This document shows positions 57,027 through 64,000 of a stretch of DNA of 64,000 nt, piece by piece. A model generated the notes under the pieces. That model was not told where the DNA came from and did no database searches. It saw nothing but the letters and a program-made list of their open reading frames with translations. Numbering within the stretch: position 1 is the stretch's first letter; the number at the start of each line of letters is the position of its first letter. Location: positions 1 through 64,000 of the forward strand of contig JAOTXU010000007.1 of assembly GCA_029862165.1 (NCBI GenBank), given 5' to 3'. The stretch comes from Gammaproteobacteria bacterium (GTDB lineage Bacteria > Pseudomonadota > Gammaproteobacteria > Steroidobacterales > JABDKV01). The position numbers and the translations under genes were made by a program.

Positions 57027-57139
57027 ACCGCCGCTGTGCATTCGCCGTTGAGTGAGTAGGGCACTCACGACCGTTTCACTGGGGCCAGCATTATCTGATT
57101 ACGCAGTTCCGGTCCCCACTGTTTTCTTGAGGACGTTTA

Positions 57140-59152
57140 ATGAATACCAGCTATATACCGGTGATCATGGGAATCGTGGGCTTAGTCGCGGCCCTGCTGA
57201 TATACCAGATAGTCCGGCGATATCCGGCCGGCGAGGGCGAGGTGGCCGATATCGCCGAGCAAATACATGCGGGCGCCATGACCTTCATACGCCGCGAGTA
57301 TTTCTTGCTGTGGATTTTCACGGCCGTTGTTGCGGTGATTCTGTATTTCACGCCGGATCTCGGTAGTCATACCGCCGCCGCTTTTCTGGTCGGTGCCTTG
57401 TGTTCTTCGGTGGCCGGTGGAATCGGCATGTACACGGCGACGCGTGCCAATGTGCGCACGACCGTTGCAGCGCACGATCACGGTGCGGCAACCGCGTTGA
57501 GTATTGCCTTTTACGGCGGATCGATTATGGGGCTGACTATTGCGGCAATGGGGCTGCTGGGACTGGGCGGTTTGTATATTTGGTTTATCAGCTCGGCCCA
57601 GGATCTCCACAACGCACATCATCTGCATGGTTTTGGCATGGGAGCGTCTACGGTAGCGCTATTTTCACGTGTCGGTGGCGGTATCTTTACGAAAAGCGCC
57701 GATGTTGGGGCTGATTTGGTCGGCAAGATTGAAGCCGGTATTCCCGAAGACGATCCACGTAACCCGGGCGTGATTGCCGACAACGTCGGTGACAATGTAG
57801 GCGATGTGGCCGGTATGGGCTCGGATATCTTTGAATCCTATTGCGGGTCGATGATCGCGACGATCGCAATCGCGTCCACGATGACCGGGGCCGCGGCACT
57901 GGGAGGCCGTGCCGGGTTGATGGGTTTGCCGCTGCTGCTCGCGTCGATAGGCCTGGTTTGTTCGTTGCTGGGCATACTGATCGTGCGCCTGGCATCGGGT
58001 CGACAACCCGAAGTCGCGTTGCGCATGGGTACGTTCGGCGCCGCGGTGTTGTTTATTATTGCAGCTTACTTTTTTATCGACAGTACCGGGATTAGCAACG
58101 GTGTCTGGAAATGTGTGCTGGCCGGCGCAGTCGGCGGCATCATTATCGGTCTGATTACCGAATATTACACGGGTGGTCCACCGGTACGTAAGATCGCGAA
58201 GGCTGGCGAAACCGGCCCGGCGACGGTGATGATTTCAGGTCTTGCAGTCGGTATGCAGTCGGTAACCGTTCCCTTGTTGACTATCTGCGGGATTATTTAT
58301 GTTGGCAATATGTTTGCCGGTCTATACGGCGTTGGTATCGCCGCGGTCGGCATGTTGGCAACCGTCGGCATCACGATGGCTATCGATGCCTATGGCCCGG
58401 TTGCGGATAATGCGGGTGGCATAGCTGAGATGGCTGGTTTGGGTGAAGACACTCGCAAGATCACCGATTCCCTGGATGAGGTAGGTAACACCACTGCAGC
58501 GATTGGCAAAGGCTTTGCTATCGGCGCAGCAGCTCTCGCAGCTCTGGCCATAATCACGGCCTATATTGAAGTTGTGTCGCACGACAATCCTGACTTCTCG
58601 CTGGAGTTGTCCGACCCGACCGTTTTGATAGGTGTATTCCTGGGCGGTATTTTCCCGTTCCTGGTCAGCTCGATAACGATGACCGCTGTAGGTGACGCTG
58701 CATTCGAGATGATCCACGAGATCCGTCGGCAGTTTAAGGAAATTCCCGGTCTGCTCGAAGGCACGGCGAAACCGGACACAACCCGTTGTGTGGATATCGC
58801 CACGACGGCAGCACTCAAACGCATGGTGTTGCCGGGCGTGCTCGCCGTCGGTTCACCTGTAGTAGTCGGTCTGGCATTGGGTCCGCAGGCGCTTGGTGGC
58901 ATGCTCGGTGGTGCCTTGCTGGGTTGTGTGCTGATGGCTTTGTTTATGGCTAATGCCGGCGGCGCCTGGGACAACGCGAAAAAGTATGTCGAGAAGGGCA
59001 ACCTGGGTGGCAAGGGCTCGGAGACGCACAAAGCGGCCGTAGTCGGTGACACGGTGGGGGATCCCTTCAAAGATACCTCGGGGCCGTCGATGAATATTCT
59101 CATCAACGTCATGGCGATCGTCTCGCTGGTCATCGCGCCGATCCTCGTGTAG
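57140..59152 (+). CDS. hppA: Membrane-bound pyrophosphatase (K+-stimulated, H+ or Na+ pumping)
   Basis: A 670-residue protein with about 16 helices. It couples PPi hydrolysis to ion export. The catalytic loop motifs are [35 protein letters not shown] and DNAGGIAEM. In the segment [14 protein letters not shown] the Ala in TTAA and the following Gly match K+-dependent enzymes (K+-independent ones have Lys, TTKA). K+-dependent members can pump H+, Na+ or both; the ion is not settled here. Near the PPi-type phosphofructokinase it suggests a PPi-based economy. Gene ends just before the repeats. Confidence 0.93.
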   Translation: MNTSYIPVIMGIVGLVAALLIYQIVRRYPAGEGEVADIAEQIHAGAMTFIRREYFLLWIFTAVVAVILYFTPDLGSHTAAAFLVGALCSSVAGGIGMYTATRANVRTTVAAHDHGAATALSIAFYGGSIMGLTIAAMGLLGLGGLYIWFISSAQDLHNAHHLHGFGMGASTVALFSRVGGGIFTKSADVGADLVGKIEAGIPEDDPRNPGVIADNVGDNVGDVAGMGSDIFESYCGSMIATIAIASTMTGAAALGGRAGLMGLPLLLASIGLVCSLLGILIVRLASGRQPEVALRMGTFGAAVLFIIAAYFFIDSTGISNGVWKCVLAGAVGGIIIGLITEYYTGGPPVRKIAKAGETGPATVMISGLAVGMQSVTVPLLTICGIIYVGNMFAGLYGVGIAAVGMLATVGITMAIDAYGPVADNAGGIAEMAGLGEDTRKITDSLDEVGNTTAAIGKGFAIGAAALAALAIITAYIEVVSHDNPDFSLELSDPTVLIGVFLGGIFPFLVSSITMTAVGDAAFEMIHEIRRQFKEIPGLLEGTAKPDTTRCVDIATTAALKRMVLPGVLAVGSPVVVGLALGPQALGGMLGGALLGCVLMALFMANAGGAWDNAKKYVEKGNLGGKGSETHKAAVVGDTVGDPFKDTSGPSMNILINVMAIVSLVIAPILV

Positions 59153-59328
59153 CTATCTCCCTCCCCCCTCCGGGGGAGGGCTTAGGGTGGGGGGCAAGTT
59201 ACGCGTAATGCTTAGCGGCAAGCAGGAACGCAGTCGCCCGCTATCTCCCTCCCCCCTCCGGGGGAGGGCTTAGGGTGGCGGGCAAGTTACGTGTAATGCT
59301 TAGCGGCAAGCAGGAACGCAGTCGCCGC
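59153..59328. repeat. Two tandem 88-bp repeats with C-rich palindrome
   Basis: An 88-bp unit occurs at 59153-59240 and 59241-59328 with few differences. Each starts CTATCTCCCT, has the palindrome CCCTCCCC...GGGGAGGG (59159-59180 and 59247-59268), then GCAAGTTACGCGTAATGC-like sequence and ends with GGAACGCAGTCGCC. The palindrome and GCAAGTxxCGCGTAAT match the block at 24624. The first hairpin, just after the hppA stop, may also act as a transcript end. Confidence 0.85.
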
Positions 59329-59645
59329 AAAAACAAGACCGTCTCCTCTCTCGCGGCTCGCCGTGAACACGAACCGTCTTTTCCCTTGCCGCAGGTCTAC
59401 GGACTTGCCGACGTTACGCCCGGTAAGTCGTCGGGGACCATTGCGCTTCCTCAGAGGGTTTGTCGCGGGATGTCGTTGTACGCGTTGCGGCATGGCTCGG
59501 AGGAGCGGCCTCCCATTCCCTCCCCCCTCCGGGGGGAGGGTTGGGGTGGGGGGTAAGTCACGCGTTGTAGCGTGCATCCGCGACCACAGATGGACAATCA
59601 GCGGGGCGTGTCCGATGATTATGGCTGCATGCGAGCAGCAATATC
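59329..59645. repeat. Remaining repeat remnants before the GFA gene
   Basis: No credible gene. The stretch has remnants of the dispersed modules (CGCAAAAACAAGACCGTCTCC) and a third C-rich palindrome at 59518-59540 (CCCTCCCCCC and GGGGGGAGGG) followed by a TAAGTCACGCGTTG copy. Short frames on both strands are repeat artefacts. Confidence 0.7.
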
Positions 59646-60065
59646 ATGACTCACGTAGTAACGGGGGCGTGTCACTGCAAAAACCTGTCGTTTGAGCTTT
59701 TGACACAAATGGCGCCCGAAGACATTCGCGCGCGAGCATGCGATTGTCGCTTTTGCCAAATACACGCCGCAAAGAACTGGTCCGATCCTGAAGGTTCGGT
59801 CACCATTCGAATCGCGGATGAGCGAAAATTGCAGAAGTATCGTTTTGCACTGCGGACCGCAGACTTCTGCATATGCCGTGTGTGTGGCACCTATCTTGGC
59901 GCCGTACTCTCAGATGATGAGGGTACCTGGTCAACGGTCAATTTGCGGCTGAGTACGCTTGCCGTGGACGAAGTGCCCGCGAGCTTTGGTGGTGAAAACA
60001 CTATCGATCGAATCGCGCGGCGCAAACGTGTTTGGACGCCAACAAGTATTATCATCGGCGTTTGA
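59646..60065 (+). CDS. GFA/CENP-V family zinc protein
   Basis: A 139-residue Mss4-like zinc protein: GACHCKNLSFELL, CDCRFCQIHAA and CRVCGTYLGAV supply the two zinc sites. The family includes Gfa, first described as a glutathione-dependent formaldehyde-activating enzyme, and many proteins of unknown role. It lies between two repeat-rich or intergenic parts, apparently alone, and is convergent with the phosphofructokinase gene (37 bp). Start ATG at 59646. Confidence 0.85.
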   Translation: MTHVVTGACHCKNLSFELLTQMAPEDIRARACDCRFCQIHAAKNWSDPEGSVTIRIADERKLQKYRFALRTADFCICRVCGTYLGAVLSDDEGTWSTVNLRLSTLAVDEVPASFGGENTIDRIARRKRVWTPTSIIIGV

Positions 60066-60102
60066 CTACCCCGTAGGGAGGCTGGCGGCTGTCGCCATAC
60101 TC

Positions 60103-61365
60103 TCAGAGTTGGAATCGGGTTTTGAGTCTTTTTCTGACGGATTTGTTTTTGAGCGTGACGTACTTTGGCAGCCCATTCTGGTAAGGCGGTGGTGCTTCGC
60201 CGCGGATTAGCGGTGCCAGGTAACGCCGCCCGCGCGCAGTGATGCCGAAACCGTCCTTGGTGATGTAGCTGCGCGGCATCATCTTTTCTTTGTTTGCGAC
60301 ATTCGCCAGCTTTGCTGTCGCGATTTTCCAGCGATAGGGTTTGTCCGAGATGCGTTTGATGATTGGCATCACGGCGTTCTCGCCCCGCACAGCGAGTTGC
60401 ACTGCCGCTTTGCCGACGGCATAGGCTTGTTCAACGTCGACTTTTGATGCCAGGTGTCGTGCCGAGCGTTGCAGGTAATCGGCAACGGCATAGTGGTATT
60501 TATAGCCGTGTTCGTCCTTGATCATTTGTGCGACGATCGGTCCGACACCGCCGAGTTGTGCGTGACCAAATGAGTCTTTAGTGTCGGCTTCGGCGAGAAA
60601 TCTTCCGTCCGGAGCGCGAACGCCCTCGGACACAACGATGACACAATAGGAATAACGTTCTACAGAATCCTTGACTCGCCGCATGAACGCCTTGCGATCA
60701 AACGGAATTTCCGGAAAAAGAATTATGTGGGGTGGCTCACCCGGTTTCTCACCGGCCAGGCCACCGGCCGCGGCGATCCACCCAGCGTGCCGGCCCATCA
60801 CCTCAAGCACAAAGACTTTGGTCGAGGTACGCGACATCGACAAGACATCCAGTGCTGCCTCGCGGGTGGAGACGGCAACGTACTTGGCGACCGAACCAAA
60901 GCCAGGGCAGCAGTCGGTAAGCGGCAGGTCGTTGTCCACGGTCTTGGGTACGCCGACACAGGTGATCGGGTGACCCAGCTTTTGGCCGATTTGTGAGACC
61001 TTGTGAGCGGTATCCATGGAGTCGCCACCGCCGTTGTACAAAAAATAACCAATATCATGCGCGGCGAAGACCTCAATCAGGCGTTCGTACTGGGCTTTGT
61101 TCTCTTCCAGACCCTTGAGCTTGTAACGGCAAGAGCCAAAGGCTCCACCAGGTGTATGACGCAATGCGGCGATTGCCGCCCGGCTGTCCTGGCTGGTGTC
61201 AATCAGATCCTCGGTCAGCGCCCCGATGATGCCGTCACGGCCAGCATATACCTTTGCTATCTTGTTTTTGTGCTTGGCCGCGGTCTCAATCACGGCGCAG
61301 GCCGTCGCGTTTATGACCGATGTGACGCCGCCGCTCTGGGCGTAAAACAGATTCATGGCCTTCAT
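60103..61365 (-). CDS. pfp: Pyrophosphate-type 6-phosphofructokinase
   Basis: A 420-residue PFK. The donor-site motif reads GGGDS (112-116): an Asp stands where ATP enzymes have Gly. The motif PKTVDND (140-146) has Lys where ATP enzymes have Gly (PGTIDND). These two changes mark PPi-dependent PFKs. MGRHAGW and the fructose 6-phosphate site are present. It interconverts fructose 6-phosphate and fructose 1,6-bisphosphate with PPi, reversibly. The start ATG at 61365 has a strong GGGGGA before it. It is divergent from adk. The activity should be tested, since motif rules have exceptions. Confidence 0.9.
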   Translation of the reverse strand: MKAMNLFYAQSGGVTSVINATACAVIETAAKHKNKIAKVYAGRDGIIGALTEDLIDTSQDSRAAIAALRHTPGGAFGSCRYKLKGLEENKAQYERLIEVFAAHDIGYFLYNGGGDSMDTAHKVSQIGQKLGHPITCVGVPKTVDNDLPLTDCCPGFGSVAKYVAVSTREAALDVLSMSRTSTKVFVLEVMGRHAGWIAAAGGLAGEKPGEPPHIILFPEIPFDRKAFMRRVKDSVERYSYCVIVVSEGVRAPDGRFLAEADTKDSFGHAQLGGVGPIVAQMIKDEHGYKYHYAVADYLQRSARHLASKVDVEQAYAVGKAAVQLAVRGENAVMPIIKRISDKPYRWKIATAKLANVANKEKMMPRSYITKDGFGITARGRRYLAPLIRGEAPPPYQNGLPKYVTLKNKSVRKRLKTRFQL

Positions 61366-61517
61366 TCGTCCCCCGATATTTCTGTGCTTTTTTTGATGCC
61401 GCCAGAGCATAGCCGAAAGCCCTGGCGCATACACTGGTTTGACGACAACCTGAGCACCCTGTAGCGTTACCGCGCTCCGGCGGCGGCGCGTCGGTGTAAT
61501 TTTATTGGAGGGCGCAG

Positions 61518-62750
61518 ATGCGGCTCGTATTGTTGGGGGCGCCCGGATCGGGCAAGGGTACCCAGGCCCAGAAACTGGTAAGCAAGTTCTCGGTGCCACA
61601 GGTATCGACAGGCGACTTGTTGCGCGAATCTGTGGAGGCCGAGACTACGTACGGTGTGCTGGCCCGCGACGCCATGGACGCCGGTAACCTCGTATCTGAT
61701 GAAATCGTGCTCGGCATCATCCGCGAGCGCCTGAGCGAGAAGGATGCGGCCAAAGGCTTCATCCTGGATGGTTTCCCGCGCAACATTTCCCAGGCCCAGG
61801 CATTGGACGAGCTGCTTGATGAACTGGAGGTCCCGCTGGACGGGGCCGTTCTGATGGAAGTCGACTATGAAGCCCTGATGCAGCGTCTGACCGGGCGCCG
61901 CACTTGTACCAGCTGTGGTGCGGTATTCAATGTCTTTACTTCCCCTGCCGCGCTGGACGATCGCTGCGACAGCTGTGGGGGTCGCTTGCGTCATCGCGCC
62001 GACGACAACGAAGATACGATTAACAATCGCTTACGGGTTTACGAAAACCACACGCGACCGGTAATTGCCTATTATGAATTTAATGGTTTGTTGAATCGGC
62101 TCGATGGTGTCGGCAACCCAGACGATGTGTTCAGACGCCTGGTTGATATCGTCAGGCCGTTGCGAAATCGCCGCCGACGCCGCATGGCAGCACGCGCATC
62201 GTTAACACGTAAATCAGAGCCAGTAGTTGAGCCGGAAGTGAAGTCCGGGCGTAAGCCAAAGGCCGCCAAGCCGGCTGTCAAGAAGGCTGCTAAAAAAGTG
62301 GCGAAGAAAAAAGTCGCCAAAAAGAAAGTCGGCAAAAAGAAGGTCGGCAAAAAGAAGGTCTCGAAGAAGAGGGCCGCAAAAAAGAAAGTCTCGAAGAAGA
62401 GGGCGGCCAAGAAGAAAGTTGCCAAGAAGAAGGCGACGAAGAGAAGAGTGCTCAAGAAGAAAAAAACCAAGAAAAAGGTGAGTCGTAAGAAGACATCTCG
62501 TAAAACTACGAGGAAAAAGACGTCAAAGCGGAAAACTTCGAAGAAAAAGGCCTCCAGGAAAAAGGCCTCGAAGAAAAAGACCACGCGTAAGAAGATGAAA
62601 AAGCGTCCAGCGAAAAAACGTGCGAAGAAGAAATCGTCGAAGAAGCGCAAGGCGACATCAAGGAAGACAACCAGGAAGAAGACCAAGAAGCGTGCGACGA
62701 AGAAAAAGGCAAAGAAGAAGAAGGCGAAAAAAAGGCGGTCGCGGCGCTAG
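61518..62750 (+). CDS. adk: Adenylate kinase with zinc lid and long Lys/Arg/Ala-rich C-terminal tail
   Basis: A 410-residue protein; normal Adk has about 215. Residues 1-215 form a full adenylate kinase: P-loop GAPGSGKG (7-14), STGDLLR, DGFPRN (84-89), lid with four Cys (130, 133, 150, 153) in the zinc-binding pattern, and DDNEDTINNRL. From about 245 to 410 the sequence is almost only Lys, Arg, Ala, Ser, Thr and Val, in repeats such as KKKVGKKKVSKKRAAKKK, like histone H1-type or AlgP-like tails. The DNA there is A/G-rich repetitive (62250-62747). There is no stop or frameshift at the join. The tail probably binds nucleic acid or polyphosphate; role inferred. GGAGGGCGCAG before the ATG gives a good ribosome site. 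Convergent with rnd. Confidence 0.93.
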   Translation: MRLVLLGAPGSGKGTQAQKLVSKFSVPQVSTGDLLRESVEAETTYGVLARDAMDAGNLVSDEIVLGIIRERLSEKDAAKGFILDGFPRNISQAQALDELLDELEVPLDGAVLMEVDYEALMQRLTGRRTCTSCGAVFNVFTSPAALDDRCDSCGGRLRHRADDNEDTINNRLRVYENHTRPVIAYYEFNGLLNRLDGVGNPDDVFRRLVDIVRPLRNRRRRRMAARASLTRKSEPVVEPEVKSGRKPKAAKPAVKKAAKKVAKKKVAKKKVGKKKVGKKKVSKKRAAKKKVSKKRAAKKKVAKKKATKRRVLKKKKTKKKVSRKKTSRKTTRKKTSKRKTSKKKASRKKASKKKTTRKKMKKRPAKKRAKKKSSKKRKATSRKTTRKKTKKRATKKKAKKKKAKKRRSRR

Positions 62751-62786
62751 ACCGCTCCCACTAGAGTAGTCAGGCGGTGTCCGCTA

Positions 62787-63878
62787 TCAGTCGCCGATCC
62801 CGGCGAGCAACTGCTCACCGATGATTTCCCGGCGCCACCCGCGCAGCGGCGCGGCATTCGGATCGCGGCGGACCACCGCCGTCACATCGCGGCGGGACGC
62901 CAGAGTGGCCGCGCTGACGCCGATATCCGCAGCAACACGGCGAACCCGATCCATCAGCGCAATCACGCGTTTCCGCTGTTGCGGGCTCAGGGGGGCCGGC
63001 AAATCCGGTACGGGATCTTCGCAGCGCTGCGCGGCAGAGACTATATCAAGCAACTTCGACGCCTTTCGAAATAGTGGCCGTGGTAGCCCCTTAATTTTCT
63101 CCAGCGCATTCTCCGAATCCGGCAGCGCTGTGGCGATCCTTAGCAAGACGTCATCGCGCAGTATCCAGCCGCGTGGTCGATCCAGATCGATCGCGCGGTC
63201 TTCACGCCATTGCGCGAGCAAGCGTGCCGCGTGATATTGAGGGCCACTGAGAGCTCCGAGCCCGCCCAGGCGTTTCCATGCCATAGCCGGTTCCACAGTA
63301 TAAAGTGCAGGATTGATTAATCGCTCACAGTCTTCCTCTAGCCAGCTCGTTCGTCCTTGTTCGCGTAGTTGTTCGCTTAGTTCCTCGTATATCGGTATCA
63401 GATATCGTGCATCGTCCAGAGCGTATTGCAACTGCTGCTCGCTAAGCGGTCTGCGGGACCAGTCGGTCCGTGTATGGCTCTTGTCTAATTCTACTGACAA
63501 CAATTGCGAAGCAATTGCTGCCAGACTCCCCTGGTCACCCAGGCCACATAGATCGGCGGCAATTTGAGTATCAAACAGCGGCCCCGGGGCCCGACCGGTC
63601 AGCTGGACAAAGATCTCGAGATCCTGGCGCGCTGCATGCAGCACCTTTGTTATAGTTGCATCGAGCAAAACAGATGTCAGCGACGACAAGTCATCCAGTG
63701 CGATAGCGTCTACACATGCCGCGGTAGTGTGGGTGGCCAATTGAACGAGACACAGGCGGGGGTAATAGGTATGTTCACGAACAAATTCCGTATCGACCGC
63801 AACAAACTCCTGGCCGCGTAGTTTCCGGACAAGTTTTGACAAACCTTCCCGCGTATCGATCAGTGGTGTTGTGGTCAT
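62787..63878 (-). CDS. rnd: Ribonuclease D
   Basis: A 363-residue 3'-5' exonuclease for tRNA and small RNA ends. The DEDD residues are visible: VAVDTEFVREHTYYPRLCLVQLA (Asp-Glu), LHAARQDLEIF (Asp), and LQYALDDARYLIPIYEEL (Tyr-Asp). An HRDC domain follows (AMAWKRLGGLGALSGPQYHAARLLAQWREDRA). Length and start match E. coli RNase D (375). Convergent with adk, 36 bp apart. The 122 bp beyond its start to the window end hold only promoter-like sequence. Confidence 0.95.
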   Translation of the reverse strand: MTTTPLIDTREGLSKLVRKLRGQEFVAVDTEFVREHTYYPRLCLVQLATHTTAACVDAIALDDLSSLTSVLLDATITKVLHAARQDLEIFVQLTGRAPGPLFDTQIAADLCGLGDQGSLAAIASQLLSVELDKSHTRTDWSRRPLSEQQLQYALDDARYLIPIYEELSEQLREQGRTSWLEEDCERLINPALYTVEPAMAWKRLGGLGALSGPQYHAARLLAQWREDRAIDLDRPRGWILRDDVLLRIATALPDSENALEKIKGLPRPLFRKASKLLDIVSAAQRCEDPVPDLPAPLSPQQRKRVIALMDRVRRVAADIGVSAATLASRRDVTAVVRRDPNAAPLRGWRREIIGEQLLAGIGD

Positions 63879-64000
63879 TCAGAAAATACTAATGTGGATC
63901 GGCGAGCTTAACATGCAGACAACCGGCACCAGGCGTGTGATGCATCGCTAATGCAGGCGCTGATTACACTAATTTACCCTTTCCTGTCCATAGTAGCTCA

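Noticed and set aside
62072-62686. Minus-strand frame rich in Phe, Leu and Val opposite the adk tail
   Set aside because: It is the complement of the A/G-rich Lys codons, so its hydrophobic look is a compositional artefact, not a membrane protein.
63879-64000. Gene fragment at the right edge
   Set aside because: Only stop-rich sequence upstream of rnd is visible; no frame can be supported.

Overview
The window is a continuous stretch of chromosome from a Gram-negative gammaproteobacterium, dense with genes and moderately GC-rich by eye. The evidence is a lipid A and inner-core LPS cluster (hldD, waaF, kdkA, an LpxL-type acyltransferase, hldE, waaA), dusB-fis, glnE, tolC, and the rhlB/trxA-rho arrangement. 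The run cutA-dsbD-tlpA-aroQ-accB-accC-prmA-DUF3426-dusB-fis-purH-purD also resembles gene orders known from pseudomonads and xanthomonads. The intergenic repeats contain a GTAGGAGCGGC-type palindrome of the REP kind common in those groups. The exact order is uncertain; an uncultured relative of Chromatiales, Woeseiales or Xanthomonadales is an inference only. No tRNA, rRNA, prophage, insertion sequence or CRISPR array was recognised.

Layout. 1-850: mosaic repeat array. 854-7666: a TPR peptide, an alkyltransferase-like protein, a double DsbA/HCCA-isomerase protein, then a tight block of a short-chain dehydrogenase, two different membrane GTPases, a small lipoprotein and a lipoprotein hydrolase. 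7680-16455: glucokinase, plsB, and a DUF1329 / YCF48-propeller / RND exporter set that lacks the DUF1302 partner often seen with it. 16475-21422: arfB, a YdcH-like peptide, cysQ, rhlB, and trxA-rho, where Rho has an extra basic N-terminus. 21489-24607: a compact chemosensory-like operon (membrane CheA-like kinase, CheY, CheX) behind a CRP-like site. 24608-25051: repeats. 25052-36961: a long minus-strand run of housekeeping genes including a DsbD with two N-terminal domains. 37033-39194: CIRCE-controlled groESL with terminator. 39212-43571: a membrane protein with an integrase-arm-like N-terminus and DUF2914, glnE, and a zinc-finger peptide. 43593-50146: LPS core genes. 50154-54696: tolC, rhodanese, a PCMT-family methyltransferase, thiC. 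54704-56992: a GGDEF-EAL protein. 57140-63878: a K+-type membrane pyrophosphatase, repeats, a GFA protein, a PPi-type phosphofructokinase, an adenylate kinase with a long histone-like tail, and RNase D.

Functional themes. Envelope biogenesis dominates (PlsB, AccBC, LPS core, TolC, DsbD). A pyrophosphate and adenylate energy theme lies at the right end: HppA can conserve or supply PPi energy, a PPi-type PFK can use PPi reversibly in glycolysis, and Adk balances adenylates. The most unusual proteins are the Adk with a Lys/Arg/Ala-rich tail of about 165 residues, the DUF4102-like/TM/DUF2914 protein, the CheA-like kinase without a CheW-type domain operonic with CheY and CheX, the paired DUF697-type GTPases in an apparent lipid-linked operon, and the DsbD with two complete N-terminal domains.
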